Shown here piece after piece: positions 51,135 to 58,918 of a stretch of DNA of 64,000 nucleotides. The position numbers were made by a program, and so were the translations under genes. The DNA is taken from assembly GCF_026013525.1 (NCBI RefSeq), contig NZ_JAPDRA010000007.1, positions 1 to 64,000 of the forward strand. Direction: 5' to 3'. The stretch is from Sphingomonas canadensis (GTDB taxonomy: Bacteria > Pseudomonadota > Alphaproteobacteria > Sphingomonadales > Sphingomonadaceae). A model generated the notes under the pieces. That model was not told the origin of the DNA. It did no database searches and worked only from the letters and a program-made list of their open reading frames with translations. Position 1 is the stretch's first letter, and every line of letters starts with the position of its first letter.

Positions 51135-52199
51135 ATGGACCGTCCGAAGCTATCCGTCGTCATCCCCTGCTACAACGAGGAAGCCTGCCTCGAGATGCTG
51201 CACGCGCGCGTCTCCGCTGCGGCCAAGGCGGCGGTGGGCGACGACCATGAAATCGTGCTGATCAACGACGGATCGCGCGACCGGAGCTGGGAAGTGATGC
51301 AGCGCCTGGCCGCGGCCGATCCGCGGCTGATCTGCATCAACCTGTCGCGCAACCACGGCCACCAGCTTGCGCTCACCGCCGGGCTGGACCTGTGTTCGGG
51401 CGACCAGATCCTGATCATCGACGCCGACCTGCAGGACCCGCCCGAGCTGTTGACCGACATGCGTGCCACCATGGCCGAACAGGGCGCCGACGTGGTCTAT
51501 GCCGTGCGCCGCAAGCGCGATGGCGAGAGCGTGTTCAAGCTGGCCACAGCGGCCGCCTTCTATCGCGTGCTCGACAAGGTGACCGACACGCCGATCCCGC
51601 TCGACACCGGCGACTTCCGCCTGATGACGCGCCGCGCGCTCGACGCCTTCCTGGCGCTGCCGGAACAGGCGCGCTTCATCCGCGGCATGGTGGCCTGGGT
51701 GGGCTTCCGCCAGGTGCCCTTCCTCTACGACCGGCAGGAGCGGCACGCGGGCGAGAGCAAATACCCGCTGAGCAAGATGATCCGCTTCGCGCTGGACGCG
51801 GTGACCGGCTTTTCCACCGCGCCGCTGCGCTTCGCCAGCCATGTCGGCCTGGCGCTGACCGGCGCGTCGGTGCTGCTGGTGCTCTATATCGCGTTCGGCT
51901 GGGTCACCGGCCGCGCGATCCAGGGCTGGACCTCGACGATGCTGGTCGTGGTGGTGCTGGGCGCGGTGCAGATGTTCGTGCTGGGGATGATCGGCGAGTA
52001 TCTCGGCCGGCTCTACGTCGAATCGAAGCGGCGGCCGCTGTATATCGTCGCGGACGTCGCCGGGCCGGTGAAGGGCCACGCCCGGCTCGGCTATCGCTTC
52101 GAGGACGCGCCGGAAGCGCAGGGCTTCGCGCCCCCGGCGCCGCCCGCGCCGCCCTCCGCCCCTGCCCCCCGCCGCAGGACGCCGCGCGCGCGGAGCTGA
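51135..52199 (+). CDS. family 2 glycosyltransferase, GtrB/DPM1-like
   Basis: 354 aa. Catalytic GT2 domain: LSVVIPCYNEEACLEMLHARV, HEIVLINDGSRDRSWEVM, LSRNHGHQLALTAGLD and LIIDADLQDPPELL (the DxD region), then DTGDFRLMTRRALDAFL and YPLSKMIRFALDAVTGFS. Two transmembrane helices follow at about 235-255 and 270-295 (ending EYLGRLYVESKRRPLY). It probably adds a sugar to undecaprenyl phosphate for envelope glycan modification. The last ~25 residues are Pro/Ala/Arg rich. Inner membrane. Divergent from the PHO-controlled receptor. Confidence 0.93.
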   Translation: MDRPKLSVVIPCYNEEACLEMLHARVSAAAKAAVGDDHEIVLINDGSRDRSWEVMQRLAAADPRLICINLSRNHGHQLALTAGLDLCSGDQILIIDADLQDPPELLTDMRATMAEQGADVVYAVRRKRDGESVFKLATAAAFYRVLDKVTDTPIPLDTGDFRLMTRRALDAFLALPEQARFIRGMVAWVGFRQVPFLYDRQERHAGESKYPLSKMIRFALDAVTGFSTAPLRFASHVGLALTGASVLLVLYIAFGWVTGRAIQGWTSTMLVVVVLGAVQMFVLGMIGEYLGRLYVESKRRPLYIVADVAGPVKGHARLGYRFEDAPEAQGFAPPAPPAPPSAPAPRRRTPRARS

Positions 52200-52224
52200 G
52201 GCGGGGCGCGATGGCGCGCGCCGA

Positions 52225-53094
52225 TCACCGCGTCGGCACGGGTTCCGGCCCCGAATAGTCATAGAAGCCGCGGCCGGTCTTGCGGCCGTACCAGCCGGCT
52301 TCGACATATTTCACCAGCAGCGGGGCGGGCCGGAACTTGGGATCGCCGGTGCCTTCGTGCAGGACGCGGCAGATCTCCAGGCAGGTATCCAGCCCGATGA
52401 AATCCGCCAGCGTGAGCGGCCCCATCGGATGGTTCAGGCCGAGCTGCACCGCGGTGTCGATATCGCGGATGTTCGCCACGCCCTCGCCCAGCGCGAAGCA
52501 CGCCTCGTTGAGCATCGGCAGCAGGATGCGGTTGACGATGAAGCCGGGCGCGTCGTTGGCGTGGACGATCGCCTTGCCCAGCGACTTGCCATAGGCCTCT
52601 ACCGCCGCGACGGTGGCGTCGGCGGTGGCCAGGCCGCGGATCAGCTCGATCAGGCCCATCACCGGCACCGGATTGAAGAAATGCACGCCGATGAAGCGCG
52701 CGGGATCGGGCGCGGCCTGGGCCAGCCGGGTGATCGGGATCGACGAGGTGTTGCTGGCCAGGATCGCATCGGCCGCCAGCACCTTGCCCAGATCGGCGAA
52801 GATCGCGCGCTTGATCTCCTCGCGCTCGGTGGCGGCCTCGATCACCAGCTCGCACGGGGCCATGGCGGCTGCGCCCTGAACCGGCTCGATGTTTGCCAGC
52901 GCGGCATCGCGCGCTTCGGCGGCGATCTTCTCCTTCTCGACCAGGCGGCCCAGCGCCTTGGCGATGCCGGCCTTGCCCTTCTCGGCGCGCGCCAGGTCAA
53001 CGTCGGACAGCAGCACGCGGTATCCGGCCTGGGCGGAAACCTGGGCGATGCCCGCCCCCATCTGTCCCGCGCCGACGACGCCAATGGTCTTCAT
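52225..53094 (-). CDS. 3-hydroxybutyryl-CoA dehydrogenase
   Basis: 289 aa. NAD(P)-dependent (S)-3-hydroxybutyryl/acyl-CoA dehydrogenase. [30 protein letters not shown] is the nucleotide loop; [33 protein letters not shown] (catalytic His) and [28 protein letters not shown] are diagnostic. [19 protein letters not shown] follows. It acts in butyrate/beta-oxidation-type flux and could feed acetoacetyl-CoA to PhaB (inference). Cytoplasmic; symbols hbd, mmgB and paaH are all used for this group. Confidence 0.95.
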   Translation of the reverse strand: MKTIGVVGAGQMGAGIAQVSAQAGYRVLLSDVDLARAEKGKAGIAKALGRLVEKEKIAAEARDAALANIEPVQGAAAMAPCELVIEAATEREEIKRAIFADLGKVLAADAILASNTSSIPITRLAQAAPDPARFIGVHFFNPVPVMGLIELIRGLATADATVAAVEAYGKSLGKAIVHANDAPGFIVNRILLPMLNEACFALGEGVANIRDIDTAVQLGLNHPMGPLTLADFIGLDTCLEICRVLHEGTGDPKFRPAPLLVKYVEAGWYGRKTGRGFYDYSGPEPVPTR

Positions 53095-53159
53095 GTCCCA
53101 ACTCCCTGCGATTCCGGCGCCACCTACCGCGCGGCGCCGGCTTAGGCTAGGACCGGCGC

Positions 53160-54158
53160 ATGATCCGCCTGCTTCCGCTGCTGCTGCTGACTTCCGCCGC
53201 CCCGCCCGTGCCCGAGCGGCTGTTCGGCGACTGGGCCGTGACCTGCGACAATGTGATGCGGTGCGAGGCGGTTTCGCTGCAGCCCGCGGCGCGGCTGGGC
53301 GAGGATCATGTCCAGGTCTCGATCGGGCGCGATCCGGGGCCGGCGGGCGGGCTGACGATCGACATCGCCCCGCATGCCACTCCGGGCCGCGCTATGATCG
53401 AGATCGACGGGCGGCCGATGACGCCCGCGGTGATCCTGGAAACCGGCATCCACCTGGAGGGCGCGGCGGCCGAGGGGCTGGCACGGGCGATGGCCACGGG
53501 CAAGCGGATGACCGTGCGCGACTATCATGAGAAGCGGGTGGCGTTCATCTCGCTCGCCGGCTCGTCGGCGATGCTCCGCTGGATCGACGCGCAGCAGGGG
53601 CGCAGCGGCACGCTGACCGCGCTGGTGGCGCGCGGGACCAAGCCGGTGTCGGCGGTGCCCAAGGCGGCGGCGCTGCCCAGCGTCCCGGCGCTGCGCGCGC
53701 CAAAGGGGGCGCCACCCCGCATCGCGCCCGATCTGATCGCGGCGATGACGAAGCAGGGCGAGTGCGAGGAGCTGAACGACAATCCCGCGCTGAAGCCCGA
53801 GATCGCGAAGCTGGACGCGCGCAACACGCTGGTGCTGATCCCGTGCGGCAGCGGCGCCTATAATTTCAATGCCGCCGCCTTCGTGGTGACGGGCGGCAAG
53901 GCGGCGCCCGCCAAGTTCGACACGGGGCCGGACGTGGAGCTGAACGGCGTCACCATCCTGACCAACGCGGGCTGGAGCGACGAGAAGGGCGTGCTGGGCC
54001 ATTATATGAAGGGCCGGGGGCTGGGCGATTGCGGCGGGGCGCAGGATTGGGTGTGGGACGGCAGCCGCTTCCGCCTGATCCTGGAAACCCGGCTGGGCGA
54101 ATGCCGCGGTTCGATCGACTGGCTGACGGTGTTCCGCGCCACGCCGGTCTGGCGGTAG
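53160..54158 (+). CDS. DUF1176-domain secreted protein
   Basis: 332 aa. N-terminus [17 protein letters not shown] is a short signal. The DUF1176 pattern is clear: [45 protein letters not shown], then [43 protein letters not shown] and the C-terminal [35 protein letters not shown]. Periplasmic, function unknown. Six Cys in pairs suggest disulfides. ATG 53160 follows a short spacer from the divergent dehydrogenase. It is convergent with egtD, 26 bp apart. Confidence 0.9.
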   Translation: MIRLLPLLLLTSAAPPVPERLFGDWAVTCDNVMRCEAVSLQPAARLGEDHVQVSIGRDPGPAGGLTIDIAPHATPGRAMIEIDGRPMTPAVILETGIHLEGAAAEGLARAMATGKRMTVRDYHEKRVAFISLAGSSAMLRWIDAQQGRSGTLTALVARGTKPVSAVPKAAALPSVPALRAPKGAPPRIAPDLIAAMTKQGECEELNDNPALKPEIAKLDARNTLVLIPCGSGAYNFNAAAFVVTGGKAAPAKFDTGPDVELNGVTILTNAGWSDEKGVLGHYMKGRGLGDCGGAQDWVWDGSRFRLILETRLGECRGSIDWLTVFRATPVWR

Positions 54159-54183
54159 CTCCGCCGGCGGGGGATCGCAAAGG

Positions 54184-55161
54184 TCAGGGCGCGGCGCGCA
54201 GCGGCTGGGCTTCGCAGAGTATCAGCGCGAACCAGTCCTTCGGGTCGGTCCATTCGGCAACCGGCGTCCAGCCACCCGCGCGCAGCAGCATGCGGGCGCC
54301 GTTGGGGCCGTATTTATGGCTGTTCTCGGTATGGATCGTCTCGCCCGCCGCCATCGCGAAGGGACGGCCGTCGACCGTGAACGCCACGTCCCGCAGCGCC
54401 TCCAGGTGCATCTCGATCCGGGCGGCGTCGGCGTTCCAGATCGCGCGATGGGCGAAGGCATCCGCCGGGATCGTCCCGCCCAGCTCGCGATTGATGCGGT
54501 GGAGCAGGTTCAGGTTGAACGCGGCCGTCACGCCCGCCGCATCGTCATAGGCGGGGATCAGCACGTCCAGCGGCTTCACCCGGTCCATGCCGATCAGCAG
54601 CATCGCGCCTTCGCCCAGCCAGCCGCGCATCGCGCGCAACAGGTCCACCGCGGCCCAGGCGTTCATGTTGCCGATCGTCGATCCGGGAAAGAAGCCCAGC
54701 TTCGCCAGCCCCGCCACCGCATCGGGCAGCGGCACGGGGCGCAGGAAATCGGCCTCCACCGGATGGACCGGCAACCCCGGAAACGCCTGCGCCAGCGCCC
54801 GGGCCGAATGGCGCAGGAAATCGCCCGAGATGTCGATCGGCACATAGGCGGCCGGCGCGGCGGCGCCGAGCAGGATCGGCGTCTTGGCCGCCGATCCCGC
54901 GCCGAATTCCACCACCGCGCGGCCCGGCCCGGCGCGCGCGGCAACCTCGCCTGCGACCGAGCGCAGCAGCGCGGTCTCGGTCCGCGTGGGATAATATTCG
55001 GGGAGCGCCGTGATCTCCTCGAACAGTTCCGATCCGCGGCGATCGTAGAACCAGCGCGCGGGGATCGCACGCGGCCGCGCGGCAAGGCCGTTCAGCACGT
55101 CGGCGCGGAAGGCCGGATCGGCCAGCGTCGCCTGGCCGTCCTCGATCTCTTGCTTCAGCAT
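54184..55161 (-). CDS. egtD: L-histidine N-alpha-methyltransferase
   Basis: 325 aa from MLKQEIEDGQATL. Trimethylates histidine to hercynine, the first step of ergothioneine synthesis. Motifs: IPARWFYDRRGSELFEEITALPEYYPTRTE, VVEFGAGSAAKT (AdoMet), YVPIDISGDFLRHSA, FFPGSTIGN, LIGMDRVKPLDVLIPAYDDAAGVTAAFNLNLLHRINRELGG and ETIHTENSHKYG. One base separates the egtB stop from this start (TGACATG). egtA, egtC and egtE are not present in the window. Confidence 0.97.
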   Translation of the reverse strand: MLKQEIEDGQATLADPAFRADVLNGLAARPRAIPARWFYDRRGSELFEEITALPEYYPTRTETALLRSVAGEVAARAGPGRAVVEFGAGSAAKTPILLGAAAPAAYVPIDISGDFLRHSARALAQAFPGLPVHPVEADFLRPVPLPDAVAGLAKLGFFPGSTIGNMNAWAAVDLLRAMRGWLGEGAMLLIGMDRVKPLDVLIPAYDDAAGVTAAFNLNLLHRINRELGGTIPADAFAHRAIWNADAARIEMHLEALRDVAFTVDGRPFAMAAGETIHTENSHKYGPNGARMLLRAGGWTPVAEWTDPKDWFALILCEAQPLRAAP

Positions 55162-55162
55162 G

Positions 55163-56431
55163 TCACAGATCCCTCGCCAGGCGGACGCCGGTGAATTGCC
55201 AGCGCTGATGGGGGTAGAAGAAGTTGCGATAGCTGGCGCGCACATGGCCGCGCGGCGTGGCGCAGCTTCCGCCGCGCAGCACGAACTGGCCGCTCATGAA
55301 CTTGCCGTTATATTCGCCCACCGCGCCTTCGGCCGCGCGGAAGCCGGGATAGGGGCGATAGGCGCTGCCGGTCCATTCCCACACATCGCCGAAGAAGGCG
55401 GGGCCGCCGGCGGACGGGCGCGGCTCGGCCGGGCCTGCGCCGTCGAGCTGGTTGCCGCCCGCGGGATCGTGCGCCGCGGCGGCGGCCTCCCACTCGAACT
55501 CGGTGGGCAGGCGGGCGCCGGCCCAGCTCGCATAGGCGTCCGCCTCGAAGAAGCTGACATGCGTCACCGGCGCGGCCGGATCGGCCGGGCGGCGCCCGTC
55601 GAGCCCGAATCGCGTCCACACGCCATCGTCCTGCCGCCAGTAGAGCGGCGCCGTCACGCCCTCGCGCTGGACCCAGGCCCAGCCGTCCGACAGCCACAGC
55701 GCCGGATTGCGATAGCCGCCGTCGGCGATGAAGGCGGCCCATTCGCCGTTGTTGACGGTGCGGTCCGCGATCGCATGGGGGTGGAGCAGCACGCGATGGC
55801 GCGGCCCTTCGCAATCAAAGGCGAAGGCGGTGGCGCCGGACGGGTAGTCGCACCCTGCCTCCGCCTCCCCCGCCCGCCCCGCGATCCATCCGGGCGGGCC
55901 GGGCATGGCGACGGGCACCTTGGGATCGCCTGGCCAGAGCGCAGGTTCCAGCGGGTTCTGCGCGAGCAGGTGGAGGATATCGGTCAGCAGCAGTTCCTGA
56001 TGCTGTTCCTCATGGTGGCAGCCGAGCTGGACCAGCGCCTCCGCCTCGGGCGAAAGGCCGGGCAGAGCGGCCAGCAGCGCATCGTCCACCGCCGCGCGCC
56101 AATCGCATATCTGCGCCAGCGACGGGCGCGTCAGCATGCCGCGCCGGGGGCGGGCATGGCGCGCCCCCTCCGCCTCGTAATAGCTGTTGAACAGATAGGG
56201 CCAGCGATCGTCGAACAGGCGATAGCCCGGCACGAAATCGCGCAGCACGAAGGTTTCGAAGAACCAGGTGGTATGCGCCAGATGCCATTTGGCGGGCGAG
56301 GCATCGTCCATCGACTGGACGCTGGCATCGGCATCGGACAGCGGCGCCGCCAGCGCGACGCTGAGCGCGCGGACCCGGGCATAGCGCGATGCGAGCGCGG
56401 CCGGCGCGGCGAGGCCGATGTTTGTTCGCAT
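55163..56431 (-). CDS. egtB: ergothioneine biosynthesis sulfoxide synthase EgtB
   Basis: 422 aa from ATG 56431 (MRTNIGLAAP), which has GGAGAA six bases upstream; an ATG four codons earlier is less well placed. Joins hercynine to Cys or gamma-Glu-Cys with O2. N-terminal DinB-like metal domain: KWHLAHTTWFFETFVL and QLGCHHEEQHQELLLTDILH provide the three His iron ligands. C-terminal FGE-sulfatase domain: NGEWAAFIADGGY, PVTHVSFFEADAYASWAGARLPTEFEWEAAA, DVWEWTGSAYRPYPGF and FVLRGGSCATP. Cytoplasmic. It heads the ergothioneine pair in a larger minus-strand run. Confidence 0.97.
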   Translation of the reverse strand: MRTNIGLAAPAALASRYARVRALSVALAAPLSDADASVQSMDDASPAKWHLAHTTWFFETFVLRDFVPGYRLFDDRWPYLFNSYYEAEGARHARPRRGMLTRPSLAQICDWRAAVDDALLAALPGLSPEAEALVQLGCHHEEQHQELLLTDILHLLAQNPLEPALWPGDPKVPVAMPGPPGWIAGRAGEAEAGCDYPSGATAFAFDCEGPRHRVLLHPHAIADRTVNNGEWAAFIADGGYRNPALWLSDGWAWVQREGVTAPLYWRQDDGVWTRFGLDGRRPADPAAPVTHVSFFEADAYASWAGARLPTEFEWEAAAAAHDPAGGNQLDGAGPAEPRPSAGGPAFFGDVWEWTGSAYRPYPGFRAAEGAVGEYNGKFMSGQFVLRGGSCATPRGHVRASYRNFFYPHQRWQFTGVRLARDL

Positions 56432-56504
56432 TATGTTCTCCATACGCCCGGAGAGGGCAGCGCGTCAATCCATGCCTGGCGCGGTCAGGCGCCGATCAGG
56501 ATCA

Positions 56505-57053
56505 TCAGCTACGCGATGCACCCGGCACCCAGAGAACGTCGCCATGCGCGTTCTGGTTCACCATCCGCGCCGCGACGAACAGCAGATCGGACAGCCGGTT
56601 GATATAGGTCAGCACCAGCGGCCCCGCCCCGGCGGCGACCGCCGAACGCTCCGCCCGGCGCACCACCGCGCGCGCCAGGTGCAGCGCCGCCGCGGCCGGA
56701 TCGCCCGCGGGCAGCACGAAGCTGGTCAGCGGTTCGAGCGCCAGGTTCATCCGGTCGATGCTGTGTTCCAGCCACTCGGTCTGGCCGGGCATCAGCCGCA
56801 GCGCGCCCTCCACCTCCCCCGGTGTCGCGAGGTCGGCGCCAAGATCGAACAGGTCGTTCTGGATGCGCGCGAGCATCTCCGAAAGGCTGCCCGGCCCAAG
56901 CGCGGCACGGGCGACGCCGATCGCGCAGTTCGCCTCGTCCACATCGCCGATCGCGGCCATGCGCGCGTCGCCCTTCGACACGCGCGAACCATCCGCCAGC
57001 CCCGTGGTGCCGTCGTCCCCGGTGCGGGTGTAGATCCGGTTGAGCCGGACCAG
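56505..57053 (-). CDS. pduO: PduO-type cob(I)alamin adenosyltransferase (apparent CTG start)
   Basis: 182 aa if translation begins at CTG 57053. Adenosylates cob(I)alamin. N-terminal LVRLNRIYTRTGDDGTTGLADGSRVSKGDARMAAIGDVDEANCAIGVA carries the ATP-binding TRTGDDGTTGL motif, then RIQNDLFDLGADLATP and ARAVVRRAERSAV. Between the in-frame TGA about 45 bp further upstream (in the preceding gene) and this motif there is no ATG, GTG or TTG; the next usable start, GTG 56981, would delete the ATP motif. CTG sits exactly where other family members have ATG (MVRLNRIYTRTGD). It starts 4 bp after the stop of the twin-TM gene, so translation may be coupled. Confidence 0.9.
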   Translation of the reverse strand: MVRLNRIYTRTGDDGTTGLADGSRVSKGDARMAAIGDVDEANCAIGVARAALGPGSLSEMLARIQNDLFDLGADLATPGEVEGALRLMPGQTEWLEHSIDRMNLALEPLTSFVLPAGDPAAAALHLARAVVRRAERSAVAAGAGPLVLTYINRLSDLLFVAARMVNQNAHGDVLWVPGASRS

Positions 57054-57057
57054 CGGA

Positions 57058-57306
57058 TCAGTTCCCGGAAGCCGAGGCGAACAGCAGAAGCAGCGCGATC
57101 ACGCCAACGGCGGCGAGCTGGAGATAGATGCGGTACCACATCAGCTTGTTCGATTTGAGCGCGCGGTCGCTGGGGCCTTCGCCTTCGCCGCGCTGTTCCG
57201 CGTCGCTGGTCTTGACCAGGTTGACCAGCCCCATGGCGAGCACCGCGAGCACGGCGATCAGCAGGGCGACGAGCAGCAGGATGGCGAACAGCGTCATGGG
57301 GCGCAT
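57058..57306 (-). CDS. twin transmembrane protein
   Basis: 82 aa. Two transmembrane helices (FAILLLVALLIAVLAVLAMGLVNLV and IYLQLAAVGVIALLLLFASAS) joined by a charged loop (KTSDAEQRGEGEGPSDRALKSNKLMWYR). NKLMWYRI(Y/F)LQ is a motif I recall from HIG1-like/twin-TM small proteins of alphaproteobacteria, where some associate with cytochrome oxidase. Inner membrane. ATG 57306 abuts the gluQRS stop; a second ATG is three codons in. Confidence 0.8.
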   Translation of the reverse strand: MRPMTLFAILLLVALLIAVLAVLAMGLVNLVKTSDAEQRGEGEGPSDRALKSNKLMWYRIYLQLAAVGVIALLLLFASASGN

Positions 57307-58140
57307 CTAGTCCTTCAGCAGCGCGATTCCAACCGGTAGCTCGCCCGCGCGCAGCTTTTCCGCCAGCGCGCGCCCGTCCTCGCCCGCCAGCCGCATCGCC
57401 TGGAGCGAGGGCGCGCCATGGCGCTTGGCCAGGCGCGCGCCGTCCGCCCCGGCCAGCAACGGGTGGTGCCGGTATTCGGGCACCGGGAGATCGAGCAGCG
57501 CCTGGAGCAGCCGGTGGACATCGGTGGCGGCGAACAGGTCGCGCCCGCGCACGACATGGGTGACGCCCTGCGCCGCATCATCGACGGTGACCGCGAGATG
57601 ATAGGAGGCGGGCGCGTCCTTGCGCGCGAGCACGACGTCGCCATGCGCGGCGGGTTCGGCCCGCCGCCAGCCGGAGAAGGCGTCGTGCCACCATAGCTCC
57701 TCGCCGTGGGCCTTCGCCACATCCAGCCGCCAGCAATGGGGACGGGAGAGGTCCGGCGCGGCCAGCCCGCGGCACGTGCCGGGATAGACCGGCCCCTCCG
57801 GCCCATGCGGCGCGGCGGCGCTGGCGGCGATATCGGCGCGGGTGCAGAAACAGGGATAGAGCAGCCCCATCGCACGCAGGCGCTCCAGCGCGTCCGCATA
57901 GTGGTTCAGCCGCCGCGACTGGAACGTCACCTCCCCGTCCCAGTCGAGCCCCAGCCATTCCAGGTCGCGCAGGATCGCCTCGACATGCTCCACCCGGCTG
58001 CGCGTGCCGTCGATATCCTCGATCCGGAGCAGGAAGCGCCCCCCGCCCGCCCGCGCGAAACCATGCGCCTGCACCGCCGACCAGGCATGGCCCAGATGGA
58101 GCAACCCGGTGGGGCTGGGGGCGAAGCGGGTGACGATCAT
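57307..58140 (-). CDS. gluQRS: glutamyl-Q tRNA(Asp) synthetase
   Basis: 277 aa from ATG 58140 (MIVTRFAPSPTG). Charges the queuosine base of tRNA-Asp with glutamate. HIGH-type PSPTGLLHLGHAWSA is present; FLLRIEDIDGTRSRVEHVEAILRDLEWLGLDWDG follows, and the zinc site is CFCTRADIA with YPGTCRG. The KMSKS-like loop is LAKRHGAPSL. It lacks the anticodon-binding half of GltX, as expected. Probable first gene of the gluQRS-twinTM-pduO-egtB-egtD run. Divergent from the HNH gene. Confidence 0.95.
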   Translation of the reverse strand: MIVTRFAPSPTGLLHLGHAWSAVQAHGFARAGGGRFLLRIEDIDGTRSRVEHVEAILRDLEWLGLDWDGEVTFQSRRLNHYADALERLRAMGLLYPCFCTRADIAASAAAPHGPEGPVYPGTCRGLAAPDLSRPHCWRLDVAKAHGEELWWHDAFSGWRRAEPAAHGDVVLARKDAPASYHLAVTVDDAAQGVTHVVRGRDLFAATDVHRLLQALLDLPVPEYRHHPLLAGADGARLAKRHGAPSLQAMRLAGEDGRALAEKLRAGELPVGIALLKD

Positions 58141-58241
58141 CGCCAACCCCGCTCTTGACCGCGAGTCGCGCGCTGTGCTGTCATTGCATCGTCACGGTTA
58201 ACGGCCATGTGCCGGGCGAGGCAAAAGGGGCGAGGGAGCGC

Positions 58242-58808
58242 ATGTATCATCCCGATCTGATCCGCCATCCGGATAGCTGCCCCGCGCTCGTTCTCAATGC
58301 CGACTATACGCCGCTGTCCTATTATCCGCTGTCGATCTGGCCCTGGCAGACCGCGGTCAAGGCGCTGTGCCTCGATCGCATCGACGTGGTTTCCTATTAC
58401 GAACGCGAGGTGCGAAGTCCCAGCGCGAGGCTGAAGCTCCCTTCGGTCATCGCGCTCAAGCAATATGTGAAGCCTTCGCAATTCCCCGCCTTCACCCGTT
58501 TCAACCTGTTCCTTCGCGACAAGTTCGCCTGCCAATATTGCGGCAGCGGCCGCGATCTGACCTTCGACCATGTCATTCCCCGCGCCCAGGGCGGGCGCAC
58601 CACCTGGGAGAATGTCGTCACCGCCTGCGCGCCATGCAACCTGAAGAAGGGCGGGCGCACCCCGCGCGAGGCGGCGATGCCGCTGGCGATCCCGCCGATC
58701 CGCCCGACAAGCTGGCAGATGCAGGAACATGGCCGGCGCTTTCCGCCCAATTACCTGCACGAGACCTGGCGCGACTGGCTATACTGGGACGTCGAGCTGG
58801 AAGCCTGA
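58242..58808 (+). CDS. HNH endonuclease
   Basis: 188 aa from ATG 58242 with AGGGAG upstream. C-terminal HNH: FACQYCGSGRDLTFDHVIPRAQGGRTTWENVVTACAPCNLKKGGRTPREAAM, with CxxC pairs (CQYC, CAPC) holding zinc and DHVIPRAQGG as the His/Asn core. N-terminal ~75 residues (ALVLNADYTPLSYYPLSIWPWQTAVKALCLDRIDVV) are typical of this standalone bacterial HNH group. Function probably DNA processing, not restriction; no methylase is nearby. Cytoplasmic. The upstream in-frame extension is spacer. Confidence 0.92.
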   Translation: MYHPDLIRHPDSCPALVLNADYTPLSYYPLSIWPWQTAVKALCLDRIDVVSYYEREVRSPSARLKLPSVIALKQYVKPSQFPAFTRFNLFLRDKFACQYCGSGRDLTFDHVIPRAQGGRTTWENVVTACAPCNLKKGGRTPREAAMPLAIPPIRPTSWQMQEHGRRFPPNYLHETWRDWLYWDVELEA

Positions 58809-58852
58809 GCGCTGCCAGCGCGCCGCTGCCCGCGCACTCCGCCGGATATCAA

Positions 58853-58874
58853 GTGTATTGTTGTCATAATACAC
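58853..58874. promoter_or_regulatory. palindromic operator-like site upstream of S9 peptidase
   Basis: GTGTATT (58853-58859) and AATACAC (58868-58874) are perfect complements with an 8-base spacer containing GTTGTCAT. It is AT-rich in a GC-rich setting and overlaps a CATAAT -10-like hexamer, 45-66 bp before the peptidase ATG. Probably a repressor or activator site; the protein is unknown. Confidence 0.5.
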
Positions 58875-58918
58875 ATGCGCCGCTAAGCTCCGCCCATCCA
58901 AACCGGGAGGATTCGCCC

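Noticed and set aside
56505..56981. pduO starting at GTG 56981.
   Set aside because: It would remove the conserved ATP-binding TRTGDDGTTGL motif, which is encoded in frame directly upstream.
58242..58808. HNH nuclease as part of a restriction or defence system.
   Set aside because: No methylase, helicase or other defence gene nearby; it matches a common standalone HNH group.
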